From contig NC_083387.1 of the NCBI RefSeq assembly GCF_031755915.1, positions 5,670,501 to 5,734,500 on the forward strand: a DNA stretch of 64,000 bases, given 5' to 3'. Shown here one piece after another: positions 37,554-50,700 of this stretch. The position numbers and the translations under genes were made by a program. Position 1 is the first letter of the stretch, and every line of letters begins with the position of its first letter. Source of the stretch: Ziziphus jujuba. Taxonomy: Eukaryota; Streptophyta; Magnoliopsida; Rosales; Rhamnaceae. Under the pieces are notes generated by a model. That model searched no databases. It was not told the DNA's origin and saw only the letters and a list, made by a program, of their open reading frames with translations.

Positions 37554-38634
37554 TATTGGCAAAAACCTCCCCTTCAAACGTACGATCTTATAACGCTATA
37601 GCTTATATCGGAACCCAGTTGCTTTGAAAAAAAAACAAAAAGGGAGAAAAACCTTATTGGTAATTTGCTTGTTTGTTTGTTCTCTCTCTGTTTTTTTTTT
37701 TTTTTTTTTTTTTTCCTTGTTCTCAATATGGGCATGAGCTATTTATGTAGCTGTTATGCTATAAATAGGAGAAATATATAGAAAAAGTAGTACACTTAGA
37801 TAGATAGATAGATAGATGAATCATCAATGATTTCAAACTGAAATATTCATCACCACTGATATCATCATTCATTAATAAGCAAAACACAAAGTGAAAACTC
37901 AAAACTACTTGGAAGTGCACCTGAAACCAACTAGTTGAATTTATTGTATATCACATGTCTATTCCTATTCCCGTTTTGTATGGTTTTGTAAAAACGTTGC
38001 GTGATTTATTAGGCAACAATTTTTTGTGGTGGCGTGGCTGGTCAAAACTCGTTGTATAATCCACAACCCCAACTCAACAAAACTGTATCCAAAGCAATAC
38101 ACGTTTGATTTTATTTTTTATTTTTTATTTTACCATGTTTTTCTGCACCTGCGTATTAATGTTTTGGTTGGTAGATACGCATCATATATTTCAAATGCTG
38201 AGGTTTCGGGTCATTGCAAACGTCAGCAAATGCGTCACCTTTTTTTATTTATTTTTTTTTCTTTTATTCCTTGCTTAGTTGAAATTTTGGACTGGTTTAC
38301 CGCTTAAGGATTATTTGGTTTATTGCTAAATGAGTTTGCATGCAATTTTTTATTCAATTTTTTCCTTATTTGTTTTTATTTTTATTTTTTTTTCCAAAAA
38401 TCAGAGTGACGTTTCTTGTTTTCTTTTTTATTTTTTTATTTTTTAAGATCAGATTGCGCTTAATGTTTCATGATTTGAATTTCTTTACGTATATGTTTAT
38501 CTTATTGTTTTGTAAAAATTATATATTTTTTAAAAATTTATAAATTATTAAAAATATATTTTCCGCTGACAAATTAGCCTTCCTGGTTTATTTTGACGAT
38601 AAGCGTCGATAACTCTTCTAATAATTTGTAAAGA
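37554..38634 (-). promoter_or_regulatory. PDR1 upstream region
   Basis: This 1.1-kb stretch upstream of the PDR1 start ends where the MULE begins, so the transposon now bounds the proximal promoter. It has TATA-like ATAAATAG sequences on the minus strand near 37740-37770, a 26-base poly-T at 37690-37714 and a GATA tetranucleotide run near 37799-37816. Its distal half (38210-38620) shares ordered blocks, such as AACGTCAGCAA, TTGGACTGGTTTA and CAGATTGC, with the region upstream of PDR2. The regulatory role is inferred from position only. Confidence 0.45.
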
Positions 38635-38643
38635 AAAAGAAAA
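38635..38643. repeat. Left target-site duplication of the MULE
   Basis: AAAAGAAAA here is repeated exactly at 46736-46744, immediately outside the other end. Nine bases is the usual MULE target duplication length. The low complexity weakens the evidence. Confidence 0.5.
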
Positions 38644-38765
38644 GCATTTTTTTGAAAATTAACCACCCTAGAAGTTTAAAATTGATAAATAACAAAAACT
38701 TTAATTTTATTGAATATTAGCCATAATTTTATTGAATAACAAAAGCATTTTACCAAAATACCCTT
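38644..38765. repeat. Left terminal inverted repeat of the MULE
   Basis: The outer end reads GCATTTTTTTGAAAATTAAC and the inner end ACCAAAATACCCTTAC. It pairs with 46623-46735 with substitutions and indels in the middle. Confidence 0.6.
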
Positions 38766-38900
38766 ACCGACCAAACTAATAAACAATAAAATTAAAAGGC
38801 TTTTTGTTTATTCTTTTTATATTTTCAAAAAGGTTTTTTTGAAACCTCCCGTTCTTCTTCAGCCACCAACCCCTTTTATCCCTAAAAGACCATAAATACA

Positions 38901-39041
38901 ATGGAGGAAGAGGAAAAGCGGCTTCAAAAAATCAAAAACCATAGAAAGCTACCAAACAGTAAACACAGGATAGCGATTAAAAGGTGGTCGGTCATCATTG
39001 ACCATGTTTCTTTCTTTCATTTTCTTTCACCATAGTTGCTG
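38901..39041 (+). other. Small open frame inside the MULE
   Basis: An ATG opens 46 codons starting MEEEEKRLQKIKNHRKL and ending at TAG. It is charged, short and not recognised. Just downstream, ATGGAGATCGAAAAG at 39115 is followed by a GT, so the area may be the 5' part of a captured or transposon-encoded spliced gene. The evidence is weak. Confidence 0.25.
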
Positions 39042-40773
39042 ATCTGCTGGGCCTTAATCAGATGCAGAAAATATTATTGATAGAGGGAGAGATAGAGCCT
39101 CAAGAAAAAAATAAATGGAGATCGAAAAGGTAAATTATGATTTGCTTGTCTTTCTTTTTTGCCTATTGAATTTTGTAATTTCAAACTCTTTCATTTCGTG
39201 TTTTTAAGAGATTTAAAAAACAACTTTATTGCAAATTCATGATTTTACCTTTTTAATAGTTTATTTGATTTTGAGAATAATATTGTCTAAGTACTAAAAG
39301 GTTTTATTTTATTTTCTTTCGACTGAGTATGTGTATTGAAAAGGGCTAATTGGGGCCGATTTGTCTACATTATGCACTCTTCCTGCAGCAGGTTAGTATT
39401 TTTCTTTTCTTTTCTTTTTTATACCTTCTTCTATTCTTTTCATTTTTAAGATTTTTTAAGTGTTAATTGGGGATGACTATGAAACTTACATTTTTTACGT
39501 TGGTTCTGATCAAAGACAAAAGTTCTGCAATCATTTTTTTAGTAAAGTTCAATGGAATGATTATTTACGGCAGGCAGAGAACCCACTTAAGTGATGTTTA
39601 ATGCAATTTGTGATTGTAATTGATCAGGGGATGTATGAAAAATAAGATTAATTAACCATTATTTTAAATCTAAATTGTTTGTTATATATGTTTTGATTTT
39701 TTTATCTCCTATTGGTCTTTGTTAATTTTGGCCAGATCATGCTTTTGTCGTTAACAATAGAAGTGAATTTCGTCTTCAGATTTAGCATACATGGCCGATA
39801 GTACAAGAGAGAAATCGGAGTGCAAATATTCCCTAGCTTATGAAAACAGAAAAAACAATTGAATATTTATTATATTTTCAATTTCAATTTGTAAAATTCC
39901 AATCTTATCACTTGGAAACACTTAATTTTTAAAGTAGAACCTCTAATTTTTTTTAAAAAAATATAATTGCAAAAATTCAGTGAGTATTTTATGTCATAAT
40001 TCACTTGATGACAAGCCTTCTGATTTTAGTATATCCAAAAATTGCATTTTTGTTGGATTTAGTTGACATGAGATGTATTTAAAAAAAAAAAAATTTATTG
40101 TTTGGCCTCACTTTGCACTGATAAAATATAATTTCTATTTTCTTATTTAATTTGGTGACTGTAACTATGAGTCCAAAAGGAATCCCAGATGATACTAGAA
40201 GTGGTATATATCTGCTGATTAAAATGGAAAATGATCAACATTCAAACTGATAAATTGGTCAAGTAAGAGGAAGAAGTCATTGTTAATTATAATTAATGCC
40301 TTATTTATTATGCTAAATAAATTCAAACAATATGCTGCAAAGCCTATATTTAGTTTTTTTTTTTTTTGGTTATATATATATTTTTTTTTTCATCAATGTT
40401 TCATGAGAGAATTAAGTACGACTTTGTACTGCAATAACTATATTATTTTACTATCAACATTTTTCTTTTGTCTCAAATTTTGTTGAAAGCACTCTGAAAA
40501 TTTTGCTAAACACATAGATATAAAAAGAAATATCGTGCTACTATCTTAAAAGTTGATACTGAAAATGAATATGTAGTTTATACTATTCTAGGTTGTTAAC
40601 ATTGTAAAACTTTTTGTTAGAACCTTTGTCGGTGTGACGATAATGTTTATCTTGTATGGTTAGAATGTGAAATTATCTGTTATGAAAAGCTGCGTTTTTG
40701 TTGAATTTTAATGGGATGTTTGAATGTGAAACCATAATGTTTAATATGTATTACAACTATAGATTATCCTTAG

Positions 40774-41115
40774 GAAGCAATGCCACATGCCTATGTTACG
40801 TTGCCTTATTTATTGCGGGTTGCATACTTCCACAAAGAGTAGATGGATTTTGTAGAGTCTGTTGATGAGTTTACCTGTGCATTGGCAAAAAGTTGCCCTC
40901 AGCGAACGAATGGGTAAAGCTCCTTAACACTTACATGTTTATTGAATAAATTTTAACTATTGAATATGGTTGTAATTATATTATTGGTCATTTTTGTGTT
41001 CAAGTCCATGGAGTTTTTATATGCTAAATTACCATTGAGTTTCACACAAGATGGTATATTGTTTTTTAGGAGGAAGTATGCTCATGAGGCATACAACAAA
41101 GAACTAAGCATATGA
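40774..41115 (+). pseudogene. Two exon-like pieces inside the MULE, possibly captured host sequence
   Basis: After a TTAG acceptor, 40774-40913 reads EAMPHAYVTLPYLLRVAYFH then KE, a TAG, then MDFVESVDEFTCALAKSC and more, ending at AATGG followed by GT. A second piece 41070-41115 follows a TTTTTTAG acceptor and continues in phase as GRKYAHEAYNKELSI then TGA. The composition is gene-like and the splice borders are clean, but an internal stop is present. I do not recognise the protein. It could be a fragment of a host gene taken up by the element, or a poorly known MULE accessory frame. Confidence 0.4.
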
Positions 41116-42879
41116 GCTTCGGTTGATGATTCATGAACAGCATAATATCATTTTTACTTCTTTGTTGTTGTTACTTTCATTATGTTTATAGATGCATTGT
41201 TTTTCTTATATTAACATTTTAAATGTAAAGATAATGATGAATTATTTTGATGTTCATTTATCAAAGATAATGATGGGTTTTGATATAAAGATAACTAATT
41301 TACCATCTATAAAATATGACATATTTATTAGAATTCCATTTTGCACAAAACCCGTTATCTGTAGGTCTCATGCTGAGACACACCAAGAGAATAATGAGTA
41401 AACTTATTAAGTAGAGCTGTATTAGACCCTGTCAGTCTCCTTTTTAAACTTGCAATTTTTTCACCTAATTATTATTTCTGATGCACTCTAAGCCATGTGT
41501 TATATTATCTATGGACCATGGTCCACAAAAGCTTTTTTATTTTTATTAATATTTTTATTTTTTGGGGGAAATTTGATGAAAGGATCGTAGAATATTTGAA
41601 AGTCAATTGCTTGTGAAACTGAACCTTAATTAAAGTATCAGAGTAAAGTACTTTTTGATAATAGTATATAAGAATAAGTTATTTGACATATAATTTTTTT
41701 AGTTTATTACTTTGTTCTTATCTCAATGCACTCAGAGAGTATTATCTGAAGATGTGAAAATTATAACTTTGAATTATTTTTCTTTCTTTTTTTCATTTTA
41801 GATCTAATGGATTTAGATTTTTTATTTTATTTTCAATGAATTTAGGTCTTTTCATACCTTAGTGTTTATTTAACTTTCACACTAATAGTAATCATCTGTT
41901 GGTTACTTTTTATTGTTTATTTTGCTTGTATGGAGTTGGTTTACTTCTTCTTCTTCTTCTTATTATTATTATTATTATTATTTCTGTTCATTTTTTGCTC
42001 ATTTTGGAAATGTCTATGACAAGCTGATTGCTTTTGTACTATTATTTAAGTATTTGATGCCTTTTATTCTTTCATATAAGCTAGAATCTATAAATTTCCT
42101 TGGTATGTATCAACTAACGTTATAGTTTCATAGATAAAAATTGTCGGAGTTGTATAGTGATATTATTGTCGTGATTAATAAATGTTTTATTGTAAATTTG
42201 TTTCACTTTAGTTAACTTATTTTAGTTAAACTAAGAAATACATAAATTTTTAAGTTTTGTTACTAATATTGATTTTTTATATTTTTCAGCATTGTCGGAG
42301 CAAGTGATTGACCGAGCAGAAAATTGAAACACAAAATTTGCGCTCGTAGAGTTACAAGTGTATGCTGAGAAAATTACACACACACTTACAGAGATAGAGA
42401 AAGAGAGAGATAGAAAGAGAGATATATAAATAGATAGAGAAGCATTGGTGGCAGTTTGTTCCCCATTAATGTAAGTTGCTTCTCTGAAGAAAATAGAAAA
42501 TATTATGCAAACTAATTCTGCTTTAATGTAACAAACTTATCATTGAACCTTTATTTGTGCTGCATTGAAAGGTGTTTCAAAATTGTTGATAATGTTGATA
42601 ATTTTCATAATGGATTATTTAGAGATGATAAGTCATCTCTTTATAAATTGCTCAATTTTGAATCTTTATCATCATGAGCCATGCTTATGATATTGTGTTA
42701 TTCGGTTTGACGGAAATGTTTATATAAGATTTTTAATTGTAAAGAGAATGGTGGCTTATAATGTTCATTTAATGAAGATAACGATGTATTATTGATGTAA
42801 GGATAATTGATCTTATAGAAAATGTGTCATATTTATTTATTAGAATTCTATTATGCACAAATATATTACGAGCTCAATT

Positions 42880-43100
42880 ACAGATTCTGTAAAATTTTTC
42901 GCTTGGTGGAAAAATTTTCCTCCAGGGGGAAAAATTTTCCTCTAGTCGGAAATCTCATATGGAAACCAATTGAAGCTTATGGATAATTTTCCGCCAGGCG
43001 AAAATTTTTTCCTCAAAGCAGAAATCGTTTTTCTCCTGTTGGAAACAACATTTACTTCTATCGGAAACTAATTTCCTCCACTTGAAAAATCAATTTCTAA
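42880..43100. repeat. GGAAAA/TTTTCC-rich direct and inverted repeats near the transposase end
   Basis: Short units such as GGAAAAATTTTCCTCCAG, GGAAATC and GGAAACAA recur about eight times. A related set (GGCGGAAAACTGGCGGAAAT) lies on the other side of the transposase at 46160-46220. They sit symmetrically inside the MULE and may be subterminal binding repeats. Confidence 0.45.
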
Positions 43101-43453
43101 TAGATTATTTAAGTTAATAGTGAGGTACAAAAATTAAGAGTGGAGACAAATATTATATAAGATAAAGATGAATTTAACAAAAAATGTATTAACATTTAAA
43201 ATCAATAACCATTTTAAAGAAAAGAAAAAATGATATATATTTATTTTTCTTTTCAAAATCATTTGAACATTTCATAAAATGAGATGTAAAATAAATATTT
43301 AAAATCAACTCCAGAAAGCCTCTTTTCATTTGGGATTAAATTCTAAAAAAAAAAATTGCTAATAAATCTTTCACCGTCGAGTAGAAAATATAATATCTAA
43401 GATATGAAATAATTGTCAAAACATATTAAACGATAACACTAAATTAAAACTTC

Positions 43454-46013
43454 CTAATTCGAAGCATAAGACAATGAATTTGTACATCTTTGCCTATAAT
43501 GTCCAACATCACCGCATCGGCTACATCTACGTCCAATAACATCTTCACCTTCGGATGGTATGCATTGCATCGTCGACCTACCGGCTTGTCTACGTGTCCA
43601 TCTCAGTGGAAGAACAATACGACTTGCCATGTCATCCGGAGCATGCCACTGTTTTTCATCTAACACAGGGTAAATAGACTCAACATAAGCTGCAGGATAT
43701 GCATTTGCGGTGTATTAATGAGAACACATGCCATAAGGAGCAATTTTTGCATTCTCTGCAAGCGCTAATACTATGATCATAAGAATATTGATCAAGATCG
43801 AAGACTTTGCATGAGCATGTTTTTTATTGGAGATTAACTGCACCCCTCAAACTCCCACCTTCCACAAGAAATTCATGCATATTAACAGCCTTCACCCGTA
43901 GTCCGATAGACTCCAAATTTCAAAGTTTGAGTTGCTCTTCCATATGGTCAGTCACAGGCTTTGTCAATTTTGCACCTGCAGTACGTCGCTCATAAAACCT
44001 CTTTTGCAGTAAATCCCATATGTGCTCAATTAATGCTAATATTTGCATCTCTCTAGCATCTAGTAAAATACCATTCAAGCTTTCTACAATATTGGTGGTC
44101 ATAATAATGTACCTTCTACATGGAGAAAGAGAATGTGCTCACCTTGTAGGGTCATATGATCGAATGTACTGGGCAGCCCTATTGTTTTTTTACCTCAATT
44201 TGCCGCATATAAAATTCAAAAATTTCAACCAAATATGCACTAGCTGCGAGCATGAAACATTGTATTATTGTTTCATCTTTCGCATGTCCATTTGCTTTAA
44301 TATTTCTACTTATATAGTACGTGCACAGCGCATGGTATGCATTGGGAAAAAATTTACTTAATGCCTTTTTAATAGCAGGGTGTTTATCACTCACAAACAC
44401 CAAATCCAGGAAATCTCCAATGGTATCCTTGAGGTTTTGAAAAAATCATGTATATGCTTGCTCGTTCTCTCCATCTCCAATGCCGAAAGCCAAAGGATAT
44501 ATTTGCTTATTGCTATCCATGCCCGATGTAATATACATGTACCCTTTATATTTCCCTTTCAATGTAGTCGCATCAACAACCAACATGGGTCTTATATGGG
44601 ATATAAATCTCCTAATGCTTGCTCCAATCACCATAAAGAAATATACAAAATTGTTATTATCATCTGTTTTGATACATGTAAGAGTCCTAAGGTTCTTCGA
44701 CACTAACTCATAATAGTAGGCAGGCAAATTAGCAAAATTCTCTTCTGGAGATCCCCTAACACTGTTAAGTGCATACTCTTTACCTCTCCATGCTTTGTTA
44801 TAGCTTATATTCACCCCATATTTCGACAAAAAATCATGTTGAATTTCTTTAGGTTTGTAAATATGTGCAATCCCTTCATATTTAGATTTGATACATTACC
44901 CGATAACCCGGCTACTGGCCTGCTTATGTTCTCGATGCACGAAATCTAACAAGCAACTGTGTACATTATAAAAAATTCTCACAACAAATATTTCTCCATT
45001 TTTAAATGTGGTTGCATGTAGTCGCCATTTACAAGTATTTTCCAAGCATATAACCTCATACCGTTGTGTAGTTGACCGTGTCACCTTGAACTCCTTATTT
45101 TCATGCATATAATAGATACTCAGTTTATTCTGTAAGTCACAGTTTGTTGCAAAATAATTGTCCAACTACAATGCTCTCACAGCCAGTGAACTTTGACGAA
45201 AATATGACCATAGAACTACTTCTATTGCTCGATGATATGTGGTCACTTGTAGCATGATGAACCCTAACATCATCAACTCCTTCATTGTTCATTTCAAGAT
45301 GCATATCATTATCATTGTCCAGCAACTCATGATCAAAATCTATATCATTATGATCAACATCATCCCCTGCTGCATTGTAATTCTCATAATGATCAACATT
45401 AAGCAACTGCTCATACTCCTCATCGTTAGGAAACTGTTCAACATAGTCACCTCCAACATCAACTCCTTCGTGGATGTTAAATGATGTCCAGACCCCATGA
45501 ACATCAACTTGATCTCTAAACGAAGTTTCGTGAACCAGAATTTCCTAAAATGTAGCCTGAATAGATTCAGTACCGAAAACTTGTGGTAGACGAACGCCAA
45601 TTGGAGGACAAGCAAAAGAATGAAGATTACTCCCACTATCCGAAGCAAAGGCTGAATATTTCTAGATACATGTTCAACTTTCGAATCTCCTCAACATACA
45701 ATGGAGGCTACATCATTGTCATCCCTCCATTCCTCACTTCTTGAAGAAAGCATTTCACATTCCTATCACAGCGTATTTCTGTGGGATCCAACTTTTCTGC
45801 ACATCGTCCATATATCCATTTTAGCTTTATCAAATATTCATTTTGATCTATCTCAAAAGAATTGAAAATCTCATCGTCTAACTCTGATTTTGTGCATATC
45901 TTGCCGACGGAAACCCTTATATTTTTACCATTTTGATATTCCCTATTACCACCATCATTTTGTACCAATGTTCCATTGTATAAAAACGCAATTACAATAT
46001 CATCATCTTCCAT
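43454..46013 (-). pseudogene. MuDR-type transposase, multiply broken
   Basis: The minus strand, starting MEDDDIVIAFLYNG at 46013, carries recognisable MuDR pieces in order. A DNA-binding domain lies at about 45165-44900 (RYEVICLENTCKWRLHA, NVHSC). Transposase core pieces include LVVDATTLKGKYKG at about 44600 with the first Asp, VFVSDKHPAI at about 44400 with the second Asp, and then YHALCTYYISRNIK. MTTNIVESLN, LLQKRFYERR follow at 44102-43985. A SWIM-like CSC region near 43815 and a CCHC zinc knuckle CSRCGDVGHYRQRC at about 43500 end the series. The frame is interrupted by several stops and frameshifts, for example TGA for a Trp codon near 44140, a TAG near 45545, a TAA before the SWIM region and a shift inside it. 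The SWIM motif has also lost its CxH pair. This transposase cannot be made in full. Confidence 0.9.
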
Positions 46014-46622
46014 TTTACTGCAAAATTAAATTAATAACGTTAAACTATATCAATAAATATATAAAAATTTGAATAATACTAAACAAACATATTAATTGTA
46101 TTAAAAAAGTCGATTCTATTTTTTTTTTTGGCCAAATATAAGTTTTTCTACTGGCTGAAAATTAGCAGAAAATTGGCGGAAAACTGGCGGAAATTGACAA
46201 ATTGGAGGAAAATGGCAAAAGTTCATCTTTTTCACCAAATTTCCTCCGTTTTTACTGTTTTTTGTGATTTTTTTGTTTTACACAATTTTTTCCCTATTTT
46301 CAAACCATATGTCACATAAGTATCTTTAAATTCACATATAACAGCTCATAAACTAATTTCTTACATACCCATATTAAATAAAAATCTTAAAAAATACAAA
46401 ACTAACAAAAAATACAAGAAAAAAATACATACCGATATTTCAGTTTCATCTAATAAGAAAAAAAAAATTTACCTCAGTTTAGTTTCAAAAATAAAAAAAT
46501 ACAAGAAAAGAGAGTGAGAGCAAATGAGATGCAAGGAGTAAGCGGCGAATGGGAGATAAGCCGACATGAACGAGTGTTTAGGGGAAAAAGGAAAGGGTAA
46601 GAAAAACCATATTGCGTAATTT

Positions 46623-46735
46623 TCAATTTGATCAAGGGTATTTTTGTTCCAAGTTAGCTAATTTCTTTTAAAAAAAATTTTTTTGCTATTCTTCAAAAAG
46701 AAAAATTTCGAGGTGGTTATTTTTCCAAAAAACCT
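46623..46735. repeat. Right terminal inverted repeat of the MULE
   Basis: Read on the minus strand it starts AGGTTTTTTGGAAAAATAAC and ends AAAATACCCTTG, matching the left terminal repeat. Confidence 0.6.
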
Positions 46736-46744
46736 AAAAGAAAA
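46736..46744. repeat. Right target-site duplication of the MULE
   Basis: This is AAAAGAAAA, identical to 38635-38643 and directly abutting the right terminal repeat. Confidence 0.5.
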
Positions 46745-47741
46745 ACCCAGAATGAAGCCCACTTAACCAATATTAATGGGCTCCACAATCTAAAATCCTT
46801 CTCGAACCAGAAATTAGGCCAGCATATCTGGCCCAAATACATCCAATCTAATCCTTTCCTGCATAAACCCATCAACCCGATTTCTGTACTATATATCCAT
46901 ATATTTATCCTGTAATGTAGCACCATTACGGTTAGGAAAATCATGTCTCAACGGAAAATTTTCATACTTACTTGGAGAAGAAGTTTCATTTTTATTTTAT
47001 TTTATTTTGTCCACATTTTATTTTATTATATATATATATATATATAATTTGTGAATTTATTCCTTGTGGAGGTGTAAAAAAGTATATATCAAACTCATAT
47101 ATCATAACTATAATATGTAATGTATTATAAATATCTACAAATAAATCTACACCTATATACGTCTCTAATCAAATAATTGCAATTGTAAAAAATTATCACA
47201 ATTATACACTCTACATTATCAATCTAAATATTTATATTAATATATGATAGATGTAATTGATTAAAGATATACAGGAAGGTAGAGGAGATTAGGCCTTTTC
47301 AAGAGGAGATTAGGCCTTTTCAAGCACTTACATACTTTTGTTTTCAAGATTATAATATGTAATGTATAATTTACTTATACTAGCCTTTCAACGTTGTCTT
47401 CCTCAAGCTCTGATACCTACTCAGAAAACAATATATGATGATGAAAAAAGGGAATATATTAATAGCTTATATACATAAACTGAACAATAATGGATTCATT
47501 TATACGCAAATAAACAGATTAGGAGGGATAAATCTCAGATCCTAGTAACCTAGCTACAAATTACAACAGATATGCCTTCTACAAGATTACACATAACTGA
47601 AATAAACATGATAAGCATATATTATCACTAACTAGACAACAGTAGCAACCTTCTTATCACTAATTAGTATGATCTCTAACGCGGAGAAGAGGAAATTTAT
47701 AAAACTTCCTATTTAGCATCATGAGGAGGAAAATTTCCTTT
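46745..47741. other. Intergenic between the MULE and the end of PDR2
   Basis: This is AT-rich DNA with a TA microsatellite near 47028-47044 and a small direct repeat of GAGGAGATTAGGCCTTTTCA at about 47283 and 47303. It contains the PDR2 3' region. No other gene is seen. Confidence 0.6.
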
Positions 47742-50700
47742 CTATCGCTTCTGGAAATTCACAATCTTAATGGACAAGGCAAATACAAATGCAAAAAGTA
47801 GAGTAAACCCAACAAGCACAGCTGCAACAACTCCCAAGAATTCATGGTGAAAACCGAAGTAGTCCCTCAAAAACTCTTCCACTGTTACTCCCGTTTCCAT
47901 CACCTCCTTTATGTCACCAAACTGTGATGCAACCAAACCATACAATGTCCAAGCTAGCGGACATGCCCAGTAGTACCATCTCCACCATATAGGAATCCTC
48001 TGTTTGCCAAATGAGAAAATCCACAGAAAAGAACAGAACAAAAAGTAAGGAAATGATTGCATTTTAAACTATGTTTTAGAAATGATGAAATTTTAGCAGG
48101 AAAACTTACGGTTACTGGGACAAAGAATCCCGAAAAGAGGTTCCACACTGCATAAAATACGGAGGCATATATAGCAGAAACGTGCTGGTTTGGTGTCAAG
48201 GCAATGGCCATCATGCCAAAGTAAGTAAGGCACAAAAATGTGAAGTACATGAAGAATAGATACCAGAGAAACTTCGAAAAAGTCCATTGGAATCCAACCA
48301 TTGCATAAACTACTATCCCATATACCAAAGCTTGACCAAGGACATAAGGCACCTCAATAATGACCTACATAAAGAAGGGAAATTCCAACTTCCTCAGCAA
48401 AATGTTTGGATTTTTTGATAATGGAAGTTTCTGAAGTACGGAATTTTAGTCAATCACCTGTGCAAAAGCATATGGGAAGGCTGAATACATTCCAGCTGCT
48501 CGTTCTCTATAAAAGACATTTCGCTCAACAGAAACCACTGGCTGCACCAAGGATGAATTTTTAATACCAAGGAAGATAACTGCTGCATACATGGAACCCA
48601 TTGCATTGAAGAGATCTTGTTGCTTAGTCCTAGGATTCAAAAATGCCCGTAAATTTTTAGATATAAAGCAAACATAATACACTTTGAACTTCTGTGTTTA
48701 TTAGGATTAATGGAACTAACCTTTTTGAACCCAGATTCAAAAATATTGTCCCAAACATTATGGCCATAAAGGTTGTGAAGAGAAATCTTAAGGCAGTGTA
48801 TTGTGGATTGCGCCAATAGGACCAATGTTGTTTCCATAAGCAAGCCATGCATTGGGTGAAAAGTGACTGTGAGTATTCAGTAGGGAAATAGAGGTCCTTT
48901 GAACCAGGAGCAGGACTGCTTAATTCCATAATAAGTTCTTTGTTTCTCCTAAAACATATAAGATTAGACATTAGCAATTAACAGATATTGCATAAACAGA
49001 ACAAGCCTTTAGCAACAATTTTATGCTGTGTTTGATCCTGAGTTAGATTTTTTTCTGTCCTTCAATGTAACCTTATAAGTAGTATATGGTACACTTACAA
49101 GTAAAGTTCTGAATTTCTGTATACATCAGCAAAATCAAGTCCCAAATCTCTTTCTTTCGCTGGAGTAGTAACTTCCAACATCCATGCTGCTGGGTTGTAA
49201 CCATCTTTAATTCTGCTAACTCCTTGAATTCCCTGGATAGAAAACGAAATGTTTCATGTATCGTAAACTAATTAAAATGATTAAAAATTACCGAAAATTT
49301 TCACCATATTTAGTTGCAGGTTTCTATCAGCATCATACCTCAAAGTACTTAATTAAATGGCAAGAGTGCTGACCCAATGGACCTGCATATATCTCTTGTC
49401 CTCCTCGCTTCATTAGTAATAGCTGCAATGCCATTATGAATATTTCATACGTGGAGAAAAGCACAAAAATAACTTCAACTCTTACAGACTATTAGTGTTT
49501 CATACCTCATCAAAAGCTTCAAATATTTCGATGCTTGGCTGATGGATGGTGCATACGACTGTTCTTCCAGTGTCCACAGTGTTCCTAATTGTTCTCATAA
49601 CGATGGCAGCAGCTCTTGCATCCAGCCCTGAAGTTGGTTCATCCATGAATATTATGGATGGATTAGCCACTAGCTCGACTGCAATTGTTAGCCTCTTTCG
49701 CTGCTCTGTTGAAAGACCATTTACACCGGGTAACCCCACCATTGCTTGTTTTAGTGGGCTCAGCTCCACAAGTTCAATCACTTCCTCAAGGAACATCTGT
49801 AACCAGCAGCCAGTTTCAAAAATATTAGCATTAATTTAAGGCTGATATAGATTCAAGCTGCTTGTGAAAAACAAAAACTACTGCAATATAAATTGATGAC
49901 TTGTAGCTTAAGGTATCAAGTATAGAAAGTATACAATCTGAGCCTTTGCTCTCATTTTGTACATATAATAAGTTTTCGACAGTCAATTCAAATCAGAACA
50001 ATTTGATTCAATCGAAAACATAGCCATATAAAAGAGAACAATGCTTGTTAACTTGCTCTGATTTGTCTTGCTCAGCCATGACAAGGGAAAGCCCTAACGT
50101 GAGCATATTCACAAAGTGATATTTGAACAAAAAAAAAGTTTGGGTCTGGCTTCAGTTCTCAATTAATTTGGTTATGATTTGATAAAAACGAAGGCCTGAA
50201 ATGGATTTGGATTTAAAATACCAACCTTCCTGGTTTCAGAATTGACTTCTGGCGACAAACGCAGCCATGATGAATAGACCAAAGACTCATACACAGTAAC
50301 ATGGGGAGAGTGGATGTCATTTTGTTCACAGTACCCAGAAATTCGAGAAAATGTTTTCTGGATCTTTGGGTACCCAGAAATAGTGATATTTCCTTCTATA
50401 TAACCTCCAGTTTTCCTACCAGCCAGAACATCCATAAGAGTTGTTTTACCAGCACCACTTACACCCATCAAAGCTGTGAGAACACCTGGCCTGAAAGCAC
50501 CACTCACACCTTTGAGAAGCTCCAATTTATCCCCAAGGATATCCTGGTTCTGAAAAATGGAATCCAGACAAATGTTTCTTATAATTTTGCACTAGTCAAT
50601 TCTGAAAGTTAACAGAAACCTATTTCACTGTTACATTACCCGCGGCATGTCAACAGAGTACGTGATATCCTTGAATGTGATGAAGTGTGGCTCAAATGGA

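Larger units (their letters stand above)
38644..46735. mobile_element. Mutator-like element (MULE), about 8.1 kb, non-autonomous now
   Basis: The left end CATTTTTTTGAAAATTAACC (from 38645) and the reverse complement of the right end GGTTTTTTGGAAAAATAACC (from 46734) are alike. Both inner ends finish about 110-120 bases in with AAAATACCCTT, giving degenerate terminal inverted repeats of about 115 bp. A 9-bp direct repeat flanks the element. A broken MuDR transposase lies on the minus strand (43454-46013). About 4 kb of further DNA (38.7-42.5 kb) holds exon-like pieces of unknown origin. The element inserted between the tandem PDR genes, about 1.1 kb upstream of PDR1. The boundaries rest on visual alignment only. 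Confidence 0.7.

Noticed and set aside
38644..46735. Idea that the region between the PDR genes is an LTR retrotransposon
   Set aside because: There are no long direct terminal repeats and no gag/pol motifs; the MuDR motifs and inverted ends fit a MULE.
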